Of a stretch of DNA of 64,000 nucleotides, positions 53,166-61,100 are shown in pieces (position 1 is the first letter of the stretch; the number at the start of each line of letters is the position of its first letter). The notes under the pieces were generated by a model that saw only the letters and a list, made by a program, of their open reading frames with translations, ran no database searches and was not told the origin of the DNA. Where the stretch lies: assembly GCF_035818675.1 (NCBI RefSeq), contig NZ_JAYKZZ010000004.1:1-64000 (forward strand), given 5' to 3'. The stretch comes from Parapedobacter flavus. GTDB lineage: Bacteria > Bacteroidota > Bacteroidia > Sphingobacteriales > Sphingobacteriaceae. Both the position numbers and the translations under genes were made by a program.

Positions 53166-53526
53166 TCAGATAGCGTTACTGGTCCGCCGCGAAGTCATCG
53201 CTTGACGCTCTTCGCTCGGCGTCCGTCCGAAATGTTTTTTAAACTGGGTGGTGAAATGCTTGGCATTGCGGAAATGTACCATAGCGGCAACCTGAGCTAC
53301 CGAGAGGTTGCGTTTCCTGCGCAGGAGTTCTTGGCTTTTGTACAAACGCATTAATTGGATGGCGACGTTTAATTTAACGGGCCGCCCCTCAAATGCCCGA
53401 CTCAGCTGCCGGGTGGAGCACCCCAACCGCAGCAACCGTTATCCGATCCACTCCTTCATCCATAAAGTGCTGCTGGATATACGCAATCGTCTTATCGTAA
53501 AGCTGAAAGAGATTTTTTTGAGGCAT
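53166..53526 (-). pseudogene. Frameshifted stand-alone AraC-type DNA-binding domain
   Basis: Read on the minus strand from the ATG at 53526, the first frame gives MPQKNLFQLYDKTIAYIQQH and continues to ITVAAV, then loses homology and stops. The remainder, GCSTRQLSRAFEGR through MVHFRNAKHFTTQFKKHFGRTPSEE, is in another frame. Removing one base from the four-base run at 53421-53424 joins them into a continuous AraC helix-turn-helix domain of about 119 residues. So it is a recent pseudogene, a slippage-controlled gene, or a base-calling error. The size suggests a stand-alone regulator or the severed end of a hybrid two-component protein. Confidence 0.7.
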
Positions 53527-53533
53527 ATTTGCG

Positions 53534-53564
53534 TTGTTACATTGGCTTAAACTTTATACCTTTG
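53534..53564 (+). promoter_or_regulatory. Perfect TTG-N20-TAnnTTTG promoter of the DUF5808 gene
   Basis: TTG at 53534-53536 and TACCTTTG at 53557-53564 are separated by 20 bases, the same spacing as at 50471 and 47893. Expected initiation near 53571 leaves about 12 bases before the ATG at 53583. It faces away from the frameshifted AraC gene. Confidence 0.8.
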
Positions 53565-53582
53565 GGTAGAAACCGTGTCGTT

Positions 53583-53783
53583 ATGGACAATAGATATAAT
53601 CCCGAACATTGGAAAATGGGGTTCTTTTACGTAAACCCCAAAGACCGGTTACTGGTCGTGCCGAAACTAAACGGCTTGGGCTGGACGTTGAACTTCGGCC
53701 ATAAAGCGCTATGGCAATATATGCTGGTCCTGTTGGTGCTTCTGGTGGCCTATGTCGCGGTTCGCTATTACGCCGCCTTTTAA
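53583..53783 (+). CDS. Small DUF5808-type membrane protein
   Basis: This 66-residue protein starts MDNRYNPEHWKMGFFYVNPKDRLLVVPKLNGLGWTLNFGH, the N-terminal motif of the DUF5808 family (short aromatic segment, PKDxR, GLGWTLNFG). A C-terminal membrane helix follows (MLVLLVLLVAYVAVRYYAAF). Function unknown. The ATG at 53583 is chosen because the promoter box ends at 53564, which excludes the upstream in-frame start at 53529. The stop TAA overlaps the fabG stop on the other strand within one TTAA. Confidence 0.8.
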   Translation: MDNRYNPEHWKMGFFYVNPKDRLLVVPKLNGLGWTLNFGHKALWQYMLVLLVLLVAYVAVRYYAAF

Positions 53784-54526
53784 AGCATGCCGCCGCACAC
53801 CGAAAGCACCTGCCCGTTGATGTAGGCCGATAGGTCCGATGCAAGGAATAAACACGCGTTGGCCACGTCTTCCGTTTCGCCGGCCCGTTTCAATGGGATG
53901 CCCTGTTCCCAGCCTTCCACCACTTTAGGGTCCAGCACTTCGGTCATCTCCGTGCGGATGAAACCCGGCGTGATCACATTGGTGCGGATGTTCCGCGAGC
54001 CCAGTTCCTTGGCGACCGATTTGGAGAAGCCGATGATGCCTGCCTTGGATGCCGCATAGTTTGCCTGACCGGCATTCCCCTGTACACCAACCACCGAGCT
54101 CATGTTGATGAATACCCCCTTGCGGTTTTTCATCATGATGCGCGATGCGGCTTTGGTGACGTTAAATACCGACTTGAGGTTTACTTCCAACACATCGTCC
54201 CACTGGTCTTCCGTCATGCGGAGAAGCAAGCCGTCTTTGGTGATGCCGGCGTTGTTCACCACAATGTCGAGCGTGCCGAATTCCGATACGATGTCATTGA
54301 CCAGCTGCTCAGCCGCGTCAAACTTGGAGGCGTCAGACCGGTAACCCTTTACTTTGGTGCCATGGGCCTGCAATTCCTGCTCCAATGCCTGGCCTTTTTC
54401 TACGGAAGAGAGGTAGGTGAATGCCACGTTTGCGCCTTGCTCGGCAAACTTCTCGGCTATGGTGCGGCCAATGCCTTTTGAGGCCCCGGTGATGAGTGCG
54501 GTCTTTCCTTCAAGTAGTTTCATCAT
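53780..54526 (-). CDS. fabG: 3-oxoacyl-[ACP] reductase FabG
   Basis: This 248-residue classical SDR has ITGASKGIGRTIAEKFAEQG, NNAGITKDGLLLRM (the FabG-type loop), the catalytic Ser in INMSSVVGVQGNAGQ, the YAASKAG motif, and the C-terminal LSAYINGQVLSVCGGML. FabG reduces 3-oxoacyl-ACP with NADPH in fatty acid elongation. It is not beside other fab genes here. A TAnnTTTG box lies 34 bases upstream with a palindrome over the -33 region. Confidence 0.95.
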   Translation of the reverse strand: MMKLLEGKTALITGASKGIGRTIAEKFAEQGANVAFTYLSSVEKGQALEQELQAHGTKVKGYRSDASKFDAAEQLVNDIVSEFGTLDIVVNNAGITKDGLLLRMTEDQWDDVLEVNLKSVFNVTKAASRIMMKNRKGVFINMSSVVGVQGNAGQANYAASKAGIIGFSKSVAKELGSRNIRTNVITPGFIRTEMTEVLDPKVVEGWEQGIPLKRAGETEDVANACLFLASDLSAYINGQVLSVCGGML

Positions 54527-54560
54527 AGTACGTTGTTTCTATGCTTTCGGATTTAAGATG

Positions 54561-54594
54561 CAAACTTAGCTAAAATTCGCATAAAAATGCGAAT
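54561..54594 (-). promoter_or_regulatory. fabG promoter with operator-like palindrome
   Basis: The minus strand reads TAAGTTTG at 54568-54561, a perfect -7 box. A perfect 8-base inverted repeat with an AAAA centre (ATTCGCAT at 54575-54582 and ATGCGAAT at 54587-54594) lies immediately upstream where the -33 region should be, and no TTG is found there. The position fits a repressor or activator site for a fatty acid regulator (inference). Confidence 0.5.
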
Positions 54595-54612
54595 GCATTG
54601 CTCACAAAAGGG

Positions 54613-54783
54613 TTCACGCGACGTAGCAACTTTAGGAGGTTCACGCAAAGTTCGCAGAGACGCTTCGCTTTATCGCAAAGTTCGCTGAGGTGTGTCGCTT
54701 ATCGCAAAGAAATGTCCTCTGCGTTCTTTGCGTAAAAAACTCCGCGCTCTTCGCGTGAAAACGAAATGGTTCCTTTGCGTGAA
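54613..54783. repeat. Intergenic nested inverted-repeat element of the TTCACGCAAAG type
   Basis: The 378-base gap before the GH92 gene contains a cluster of related words. TTCACGCGA (54613-54621) is the exact complement of TCGCGTGAA (54751-54759). TTCACGCAAA (54640-54649) is the exact complement of TTTGCGTGAA (54774-54783). TCGCAAAGTTCGC and CTCTGCGTTCTTTGCG recur between. RNA would fold into a long imperfect hairpin. It resembles a dispersed repetitive element, with no coding capacity. The rest of the gap (54784-54904) is A+T-rich and probably holds the GH92 promoter, for which I see no strict -7 match. Confidence 0.75.
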
Positions 54784-54904
54784 AAATAAATAAATGTGTG
54801 AAGCTAAATACTTTTAGCATTTTCCTTTTCCGATATTTTTACCATATTAGCGGACGATAACATAGTTGTAAAGATATAAACCCTAAAAACAAACACGTAC
54901 TTCA

Positions 54905-57193
54905 ATGAAATCACCATTAACCCTCATGCTCTCCCTGCTCACCTTCGTTGCTACGGCGCAGGACGTGGGCCGCGTTGAAAATCCACTCGATTACGTAAAC
55001 ACCTTGATGGGTACGCAATCCGTGCACTCCCTTTCCAATGGCAACACGTATCCGGCCATTGCACGGCCCTGGGGAATGAATTTCTGGTCGCCCCAAACCG
55101 GGAAAATGGGCGATGGATGGATGTATACGTATACTGCCGACAAGATCCGTGGGTTCAAACAGACGCATCAGCCATCGCCGTGGATGAATGACTACGGGCA
55201 GTTCTCCATTATGCCGACCACCGGCAAACAGACGTTCGATCAGGATGAGCGGGCTAGCTGGTTTTCCCACAAAGCCGAAATCGCGAAGCCGCACTATTAT
55301 AGTGTGTACCTTGCCGACCACGACGTGACCACCGAAATCACGCCTACCGAACGGGCAGCGCGGTTCCGGTTCACATTCCCGGCCACCGACAGCGCATTTG
55401 TGGTCATCGACGCGTTCGATAAAGGCTCTTACATAAAAATTATCCCCGAAGAGAATACCATCATCGGTTACACCACCCGCAACAGCGGCGGCGTGCCCGA
55501 CAATTTCAAAAATTACTTCGTGATGGTGTTCGACCAGCCCTTCGCCCACGCGGGTACTTTCGCCGATTCGGTGTTGGTAGACGACCGGATGGAAATCCAG
55601 GCCAACCATGTGGGCGCCATTGTGGGCTTCCGCATCGCCAACCGGGGCGAACAGGTACAGGCAAAAGTGGCCTCGTCTTTCATCAGTCACGAACAGGCCA
55701 AGCTGAATCTCCGTGAAATCGGAAACAAGGATTTCGAAACCATCAAACAGGAAGGCGCCGACCAGTGGAATGCCGAGCTGGGCAAAGTGCGCGTAGGTGG
55801 CGGCACCATCGATCAGGTGCGCACGTTCTATTCGTGTCTGTATCGCACCATCCTCTTCCCACGGATGTTTTACGAGTATGATGCCGATGGCAACGTAATC
55901 CATTACAGCCCGTATAACGGCAAGGTGCTGCCCGGGTATATGTTTACCGATACGGGTTTCTGGGATACCTTCCGCGCACTGTTCCCGTTCCTTAACTTGG
56001 TATACCCCGAGGTGAACCAAAAGATGCAAGAAGGCTTGGCGAACACCTATAAGGAAGGCGGCTGGTTGCCGGAATGGGCCAGTCCGGGATACCGTAACAT
56101 CATGGTGGGCAACAATTCGGCCTCCGTGGTTGCCGATGCGTACATCAAGGGCCTGCGGGGCTATGATATCGAGAAGCTGTACGAAGGGCTTCTTAAAGGT
56201 GCCAATAACGCCGGTCCCATCACCGCGGTGGGCCGGGCAGGGGCGGAGTATTACACCACCCTCGGATACGTGCCTTACGACGTGGGTATCAATGAGAATG
56301 CCGCCCGGACGTTGGAGTATGCCTATGATGATTTCGCCATCTACCAGCTGGCCAAGGCGCTGGACCGGCCTGCCGATGAGATCGCGCTATACCGCGAGCG
56401 GAGCTTCAACTACAAGAAGCTCTTTGATAAAGAGACCGGGCTGATGCGCGGAAAAAATAAAGACGGTAGCTTCCAAACGCCGTTCAACCCCTTTAAATGG
56501 GGCGATTCATTTACCGAAGGCAACAGCTGGCACTACTCGTGGTCGGTTTTCCAGGATGTGGAAGGATTTGCGCAGTTGATGGGAGGATACGATGCATTTG
56601 TAACCAAGCTCGACTCGGTGTTCTCCTTGCCGCCTGTGTTTGACCACAGCTACTACGGATTCACCATCCACGAAATCCGCGAAATGCAGATTGCCAATAT
56701 GGGCCAGTATGCCCATGGCAACCAGCCCATCCAACACATGATCTACCTCTACAACTATGCGGGGGCACCGTGGAAAACCCAATACTGGGTGCGCGAGACG
56801 ATGGACCGGATGTACCTGCCCACACCCGATGGCTATTGTGGCGACGAGGATAACGGGCAGACCTCGGCATGGTATGTTTTCTCGGCGCTGGGATTCTATC
56901 CGGTAACCCCGGCTACCGACGAGTATGTGATGGGAGCACCGCTTTTCAAGGAGATGACCATCCAACTGCCCAACGGCAAAGCCATCGAAATCCATGCGCC
57001 CGATAACGGGAAGGAAAACCGGTATATCCAGTCGCTCACCCTGAACGGCAAGAAATATGGTAAGAATTACCTCAAGCATGGTGATCTCATCAACGGCGCT
57101 GTGCTGCATTTCGATATGGCAGATAAGCCCAATAAGCGGCGGGGAACCGACACGGCCGATTTTCCATTTTCGTTGAGCCTGGAGGAAGAATAA
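54905..57193 (+). CDS. GH92 family alpha-mannosidase, exported
   Basis: This 762-residue protein has a signal peptide (residues 1-18, TFVATAQ). The GH92 N-terminal beta-sandwich follows, starting VNTLMGTQSVHSLSNGNTYPAIARPWGMN. The (alpha/alpha)6 catalytic domain shows MFTDTGFWDTFRALFP, DSFTEGNSWHYSW and GYCGDEDNGQTSAWYVFSALGFYPV, segments conserved around the catalytic Glu and Asp of the family. GH92 enzymes are calcium-dependent exo-alpha-mannosidases that trim N-glycans or mannans (known). No SusCD pair lies here, so it is not in a classical utilisation locus. A terminator at 57217-57245 ends the transcript. Confidence 0.95.
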   Translation: MKSPLTLMLSLLTFVATAQDVGRVENPLDYVNTLMGTQSVHSLSNGNTYPAIARPWGMNFWSPQTGKMGDGWMYTYTADKIRGFKQTHQPSPWMNDYGQFSIMPTTGKQTFDQDERASWFSHKAEIAKPHYYSVYLADHDVTTEITPTERAARFRFTFPATDSAFVVIDAFDKGSYIKIIPEENTIIGYTTRNSGGVPDNFKNYFVMVFDQPFAHAGTFADSVLVDDRMEIQANHVGAIVGFRIANRGEQVQAKVASSFISHEQAKLNLREIGNKDFETIKQEGADQWNAELGKVRVGGGTIDQVRTFYSCLYRTILFPRMFYEYDADGNVIHYSPYNGKVLPGYMFTDTGFWDTFRALFPFLNLVYPEVNQKMQEGLANTYKEGGWLPEWASPGYRNIMVGNNSASVVADAYIKGLRGYDIEKLYEGLLKGANNAGPITAVGRAGAEYYTTLGYVPYDVGINENAARTLEYAYDDFAIYQLAKALDRPADEIALYRERSFNYKKLFDKETGLMRGKNKDGSFQTPFNPFKWGDSFTEGNSWHYSWSVFQDVEGFAQLMGGYDAFVTKLDSVFSLPPVFDHSYYGFTIHEIREMQIANMGQYAHGNQPIQHMIYLYNYAGAPWKTQYWVRETMDRMYLPTPDGYCGDEDNGQTSAWYVFSALGFYPVTPATDEYVMGAPLFKEMTIQLPNGKAIEIHAPDNGKENRYIQSLTLNGKKYGKNYLKHGDLINGAVLHFDMADKPNKRRGTDTADFPFSLSLEEE

Positions 57194-57205
57194 CCAGGCA
57201 ACAAT

Positions 57206-58072
57206 TTATTTTAGGTAAGCCCGCCGATAATTCAGCGGGCTTTTTCCGGTTATCTGCTTAAAGTATTTGTGAAAGCCAGCGAAGTTATGGAACCCGGTTT
57301 CAAAACAGATTTCTTTGACATTGAGGTTGTTTTCGATGAGCAGCTTGCACGCATGGCCCACCCGTAGCTCGATAAGGAACTGCGAGAACGTTTTTCCGGT
57401 GCGCGACTTGAAATACCGGCAAAAGGCATTGTTGCTCATGCCGGCCACCTCGGCAATTTCGTCCAGGGTGATCCGTTTCCGGAAATGTTGGAGCGCAAAA
57501 TCGTAGATGTTGTTTATGCGGTTGTTTTCGCCCCGCTCGAAATGTGGTGTGAAACCGACAGACGAGAGGGCCTTGCGTTCGCTGGTATGTGCAATGGTGG
57601 TGAGGGCTTCAATGAGCAGGAGGATTCGCTTTGTGCCTTCGGTTTCCAATAACTCGGCAAGTAGTTTCTGCACGTGGGCACCGGCGGCGCCATATACCGA
57701 AATGCCTCGCTTGGCCTCCTGAAGCAATTGTTTGACCGGCGTGTTCTCTGGAAGGTCCAAAAAAGCCATACCCCAAAAATCGACATTGAAATGGGCCACG
57801 CGGACGTCCGCCGGCGTGCCGGTGGCGGCATCTAAATAGCTGCTGTCGAAACTCCAGTAATGCGGAAGGTTGGAACCGATCAATATCACGTCGCCCGACG
57901 AGAAGTGATGAATGCTATCGCCGATAAACTGCGTTCCGCTGCCCTTCTCGAAATGGATGAGCTCCACCTCGCTGTGATAGTGCCACTGGTTGTTGGCATA
58001 GGGCACCTTATCCCGCCGGACACTGAAAGAATGTGCAGGGTTGGTGCTTACTTTTAGCAATTGAGGTTTCAT
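57206..58072 (-). CDS. AraC-family transcriptional regulator with cupin sensor domain
   Basis: This 288-residue protein has an N-terminal cupin-like ligand domain (about 15-150, NQWHYHSEVELIHFEKGSGTQFIGDSIHHFSSGDVILIGSNLPHYW). A C-terminal pair of helix-turn-helix motifs follows (about 190-288, ITLDEIAEVAGMSNNAFCRYFKSRTGKTFSQFL and VKEICFETGFHNFAGFHKYFKQITGKSPLNYRR). It is divergent from the mutarotase-dehydratase-SDR-FAH operon, 104 bases away, and so is its likely activator, sensing a sugar (inference). Its last codons also encode the + strand terminator of the GH92 gene. Confidence 0.93.
   Translation of the reverse strand: MKPQLLKVSTNPAHSFSVRRDKVPYANNQWHYHSEVELIHFEKGSGTQFIGDSIHHFSSGDVILIGSNLPHYWSFDSSYLDAATGTPADVRVAHFNVDFWGMAFLDLPENTPVKQLLQEAKRGISVYGAAGAHVQKLLAELLETEGTKRILLLIEALTTIAHTSERKALSSVGFTPHFERGENNRINNIYDFALQHFRKRITLDEIAEVAGMSNNAFCRYFKSRTGKTFSQFLIELRVGHACKLLIENNLNVKEICFETGFHNFAGFHKYFKQITGKSPLNYRRAYLK
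57217..57245 (+). terminator. Terminator of the GH92 gene, inside the 3' end of the AraC gene
   Basis: AAGCCCGC (57217-57224) pairs with GCGGGCTT (57235-57242) around a 10-base loop and is followed by T at 57241-57245. It serves + strand transcripts ending 24 bases after the GH92 stop, while the same bases encode the last residues (SPLNYRRAYLK) of the convergent AraC regulator. Confidence 0.8.
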
Positions 58073-58075
58073 GGT

Positions 58076-58140
58076 GCTAATATAGCTTAATATATCGCTA
58101 AAATGGTGGTAGCCTTTCTATACAAGGTTTGTTATGTTTG
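58076..58140 (+). promoter_or_regulatory. Promoter region of the deoxysugar-acid operon
   Basis: TATGTTTG at 58133-58140 is a perfect -7 box, 36 bases before the mutarotase ATG; no TTG lies 19-21 bases upstream, as expected for an activator-dependent promoter. Near the AraC start, related words GCTAATATA (58076), GCTTAATATAT (58085) and GCTAAAAT (58097) follow each other and may be regulator sites. Confidence 0.5.
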
Positions 58141-58176
58141 TGTTTTCTAACAGTTGATGGCCGATTAAGAACAGGA

Positions 58177-58518
58177 ATGAAGAAATATGCACTGGCGCTG
58201 GATCTAAAGAACGACGCACAGCTCATCGCCGAATATGAAAGGCTGCACCGGCATATTGCGCCGGAAATCAGGCAATCGATTACCGACTCGGGTATTACCC
58301 GAATGGAGATATACCGATTTGCCGACCGGATGTTTATGGTTATTGAAGCAACCGATGATTTCTCGTTCGCCGAAAAGGCAGCCGCCGATGCGGCAAACCC
58401 GCATGTGAAAGCATGGGAGCAACTGACCTGGCAATTCCAACGGGCCATACCCGGATCGAATCCCGATGAAAAATGGGTCGTAATGGATAAAATTTTCGAA
58501 CTTAGCACCGCTGAATAA
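58177..58518 (+). CDS. L-rhamnose/L-fucose mutarotase family protein
   Basis: This 113-residue protein has the RhaM/FucU-like L-rhamnose mutarotase pattern: KKYALALDLKNDAQLIAEYERLHRHIAPEIRQSI, MEIYRFADRMFMVIE and WEQLTWQFQRAIPG, followed by WVVMDKIFELS. It interconverts alpha and beta anomers of a 6-deoxy sugar. It opens a four-gene operon with a sugar-acid dehydratase, an SDR and a FAH-type hydrolase. The ATG at 58177 is preferred to the frame's earlier starts because family similarity begins there and the promoter box lies at 58133-58140. Confidence 0.88.
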   Translation: MKKYALALDLKNDAQLIAEYERLHRHIAPEIRQSITDSGITRMEIYRFADRMFMVIEATDDFSFAEKAAADAANPHVKAWEQLTWQFQRAIPGSNPDEKWVVMDKIFELSTAE

Positions 58519-58520
58519 AG

Positions 58521-60182
58521 ATGGATACGAACAGGTCTTTTTTACAGATACACCCCAATGATAACGTGCTGGTTGCATTGCGCGACCTGCCTCGGGGTAT
58601 GGAGATCGACTTCCAGGGCGAACGGTTCGCTTTGATCGGCGGGGTTAAGGCGAAGCATAAGTTTACCATTGAACCGCTTGCCGCAGGGGGCGATGTGTAC
58701 ATGTACGGTGTATTGGTGGGTAGAACCAATGCCGCATTGGGCAAGGGCGAAACACTGACTACCCGGAACATCCACCATGCCGCGGAGGCATTTGAGTTGG
58801 GCGAGCGCCGGCTGGAGTGGCGGCGGCCGGATGTATCGGCTTTTGAAGAAGAAGTATTTCTGGGATACCACCGTGCCAACGGTACCGTGGGTACCGCCAA
58901 CTATTGGCTGGTTATCCCGCTGGTATTTTGCGAGAACCGCAATGTGCTGGTGATGAAAAGCGCATTGGAAGAGCAGTTGGGCTATGGTAAACGGTCGCGC
59001 GATTACGAACCCGAAGTGGAGCAGCTTATCCGGCTGTACGAAGCCGGTGGTACCGTCACCGACATCCTGAATGCCGATATCGCGGCGGAACCGGAACAGG
59101 ACGATGGCAGACCGTTATTCGAACACGTTGATGGCATCAAATTCCTTAACCACCAGATGGGCTGCGGGGGCACACGCATCGACTCGGATGCACTCTGTGG
59201 TCTCCTTGCCGGATACATCACGCACCCCAACGTGGCCGGGGCCACGGTGTTGAGCTTGGGGTGTCAGCATGCGCAGGCATCGATACTCCGTGACGAAATT
59301 GCCAAGCGCGACCCGCAGTTCGATAAACCGCTGTATGTTTTTGAACAGCAGCTCGTGGGTACGGAGACCGAGCTGCTTCAGCAGGCGCTTAAGCACACAT
59401 TTGCTGGTTTGGTGCAAGCCAATGCCTTACGCCGGCAGCCCGCACCGCTCAGTAAGCTCTGCATCGGCCTGGAGTGTGGAGGGTCTGATGGCTTCTCGGG
59501 GATATCCGCTAATCCGGCATTGGGCTATGTATCTGACATGTTGGTGGCATTGGGCGGATCGGTTATCTTATCCGAGTTTCCCGAACTGTGCGGCGTGGAG
59601 CAGGAGCTGAGCGATCGTTGTGTGGACGAGGAGATGGCCTTGCGGTTTATGGCTTTGATGAAGACCTACAACGAGCGGGCGGAAGCAGATGGCTCCGGGT
59701 TTTATGCCAACCCATCCCCGGGCAATATCCGCGATGGGTTAATTACCGATGCCATCAAATCGGCCGGTGCGGCCAAGAAGGGCGGAACCTCACCGGTAAC
59801 GGCCGTAGTCGATTATCCCGGCGTGGCCAATAAGCCGGGCTTGAATTTGCTGTGTACGCCCGGCAATGACGTGGAAAGCACCACAGCCGAAGTCGGTGCA
59901 GGGGCCAATGTGGTGTTGTTTACCACCGGACTGGGCACACCCACCGGCAATCCGATTGCTCCCGTCATCAAGTTGGCAACCAATACCAAACTGTTTGGGC
60001 GGATGCCCGACATTATCGATATCAATTGCGGTACCATTATCGAAGGTGAGGAAACCATCGAACAGGTAGCCCATCGCATCCTCCGTTACGTCATTGATGT
60101 GGCGAGTGGTAATGCCCAGCCCAAGGCCGTGCAATTGGGGCAGGATGATTTTATTCCCTGGCGAAGGGGGGTGTCTTTGTGA
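58521..60182 (+). CDS. UxaA-family sugar-acid dehydratase (altronate dehydratase-like)
   Basis: This 553-residue protein has an N-terminal SAF-type domain (about 1-95, LQIHPNDNVLVALRDLPRGMEI) and the large UxaA C-terminal domain, with FLNHQMGCGGTRIDSDALCGLLAGYITHPN, VLSLGCQHAQ, and LECGGSDGFSGISANPALGY. UxaA enzymes are iron-dependent and dehydrate D-altronate. In this operon, with a deoxysugar mutarotase, an SDR and a FAH hydrolase, the substrate is more likely L-fuconate or L-rhamnonate (inference). The start is 2 bases after the mutarotase stop. Length is somewhat above the ~500 residues of E. coli UxaA. Confidence 0.9.
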   Translation: MDTNRSFLQIHPNDNVLVALRDLPRGMEIDFQGERFALIGGVKAKHKFTIEPLAAGGDVYMYGVLVGRTNAALGKGETLTTRNIHHAAEAFELGERRLEWRRPDVSAFEEEVFLGYHRANGTVGTANYWLVIPLVFCENRNVLVMKSALEEQLGYGKRSRDYEPEVEQLIRLYEAGGTVTDILNADIAAEPEQDDGRPLFEHVDGIKFLNHQMGCGGTRIDSDALCGLLAGYITHPNVAGATVLSLGCQHAQASILRDEIAKRDPQFDKPLYVFEQQLVGTETELLQQALKHTFAGLVQANALRRQPAPLSKLCIGLECGGSDGFSGISANPALGYVSDMLVALGGSVILSEFPELCGVEQELSDRCVDEEMALRFMALMKTYNERAEADGSGFYANPSPGNIRDGLITDAIKSAGAAKKGGTSPVTAVVDYPGVANKPGLNLLCTPGNDVESTTAEVGAGANVVLFTTGLGTPTGNPIAPVIKLATNTKLFGRMPDIIDINCGTIIEGEETIEQVAHRILRYVIDVASGNAQPKAVQLGQDDFIPWRRGVSL

Positions 60183-60187
60183 GATGT

Positions 60188-60215
60188 GACATTAGACAAC
60201 TGACACTAGACAACA
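60188..60215. repeat. Two 14-base (2 x 7) TAGACA-type units
   Basis: GACATTAGACAACT (60188-60201) and GACACTAGACAACA (60202-60215) are adjacent copies with two differences, each equal to two seven-base units. They lie between the dehydratase stop and the SDR start and share the TAGACA word with the arrays at 27985 and 29996. Confidence 0.6.
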
Positions 60216-60246
60216 GATAGGTAGTAAAGAACAAACAGCAAAAATA

Positions 60247-61014
60247 ATGACGAAAAGACTAGCTGGAAAAACAGCAATCATTACAGGTGGCGGTAGCGGC
60301 ATCGGTCGAGCCATCAGCTGGCGGTTTGCCGAAGAAGGGGCTACGGTACATATCCTTGAACTGAACACTGCGGCAGCGGAGGAATTGGCGGCAGCCATCG
60401 GCGGCTTTGGGGGCCAGGCAATCGCCCATCGATGTGATGTGAGCGTGCAACGCGACGTCCAAGATGTGGTGGCCGCTATTGGCCCTGTCGATATCCTCGT
60501 CAACAACGCGGGTATTGCACATGTAGGTAAGCTGGAAAACACGTCGGAAGACGACTTCGATCGGGTTATCCGCGTGAATGTCAAAGGGGCCTATAACGTG
60601 TTGCATACCGTAGTGCCGTTGATGAAAAAACAAGGTGGCGGTGCCATCCTCAACCTCGCTTCCATAGCCACCCTCGTTGGTATTGCCGACCGTTTCGCTT
60701 ATTCCGCAAGCAAAGGGGCCGTACTCGCCATGACGTTGTCGGTGGCCCGTGACTACCTGCACGATGGCATCCGGTGCAACAGCATTTCACCGGCCCGTGT
60801 GCATACACCGTTCGTGGACGGATTCATCGCCAAGAACTACCCCGGCAAGGAAAAGGAAATGTTCGAAACACTTTCCAAAAGCCAGCCGATCGGCCGCATG
60901 GCCCAGCCCGAGGAAATCGCTTCCCTGGCGCTGTACCTGTGCTCCGATGAAGCGGCATTCATCACGGGCAATGATTACCCCATTGATGGTGGGTTCGTCA
61001 CGTTGAATAATTGA
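60247..61014 (+). CDS. SDR oxidoreductase, probable 2-keto-3-deoxy-L-fuconate 4-dehydrogenase
   Basis: This 255-residue classical SDR has IITGGGSGIGRAISWRFAEEG, VNNAGIAHVGKLE, the catalytic Ser in NLASIATLVGIADRF, the YSASKG motif and AFITGNDYPIDGGFV. The position between a sugar-acid dehydratase and a FAH-type hydrolase matches step four of non-phosphorylative L-fucose or L-rhamnose degradation, where the 4-hydroxyl of the 2-keto-3-deoxy acid is oxidised with NAD+. That function is inferred from context; the fold and cofactor site are visible. Confidence 0.85.
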   Translation: MTKRLAGKTAIITGGGSGIGRAISWRFAEEGATVHILELNTAAAEELAAAIGGFGGQAIAHRCDVSVQRDVQDVVAAIGPVDILVNNAGIAHVGKLENTSEDDFDRVIRVNVKGAYNVLHTVVPLMKKQGGGAILNLASIATLVGIADRFAYSASKGAVLAMTLSVARDYLHDGIRCNSISPARVHTPFVDGFIAKNYPGKEKEMFETLSKSQPIGRMAQPEEIASLALYLCSDEAAFITGNDYPIDGGFVTLNN

Positions 61015-61044
61015 TTAAGTGCATAGCTATCAGTACGTAGTCGT

Positions 61045-61099
61045 TAGATTTGACAGCCGACGAGCTAAGTACTAACTACTAAAGACTAATTACTAAAAA
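61045..61099 (+). repeat. CTAANNA heptamer array with embedded -7 box before the FAH gene
   Basis: Five seven-base units CTAAGTA, CTAACTA, CTAAAGA, CTAATTA, CTAAAAA run without gaps from 61065 to 61099, one base before the ATG at 61101. TAGATTTG at 61045-61052 matches the -7 promoter consensus and is the same octamer found in the array at 30026-30033. Confidence 0.7.
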
Positions 61100-61100
61100 A

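Noticed and set aside
54917..56029. 370-codon open frame on the - strand
   Set aside because: Antisense to the GH92 gene, with an abnormal composition and no domain.
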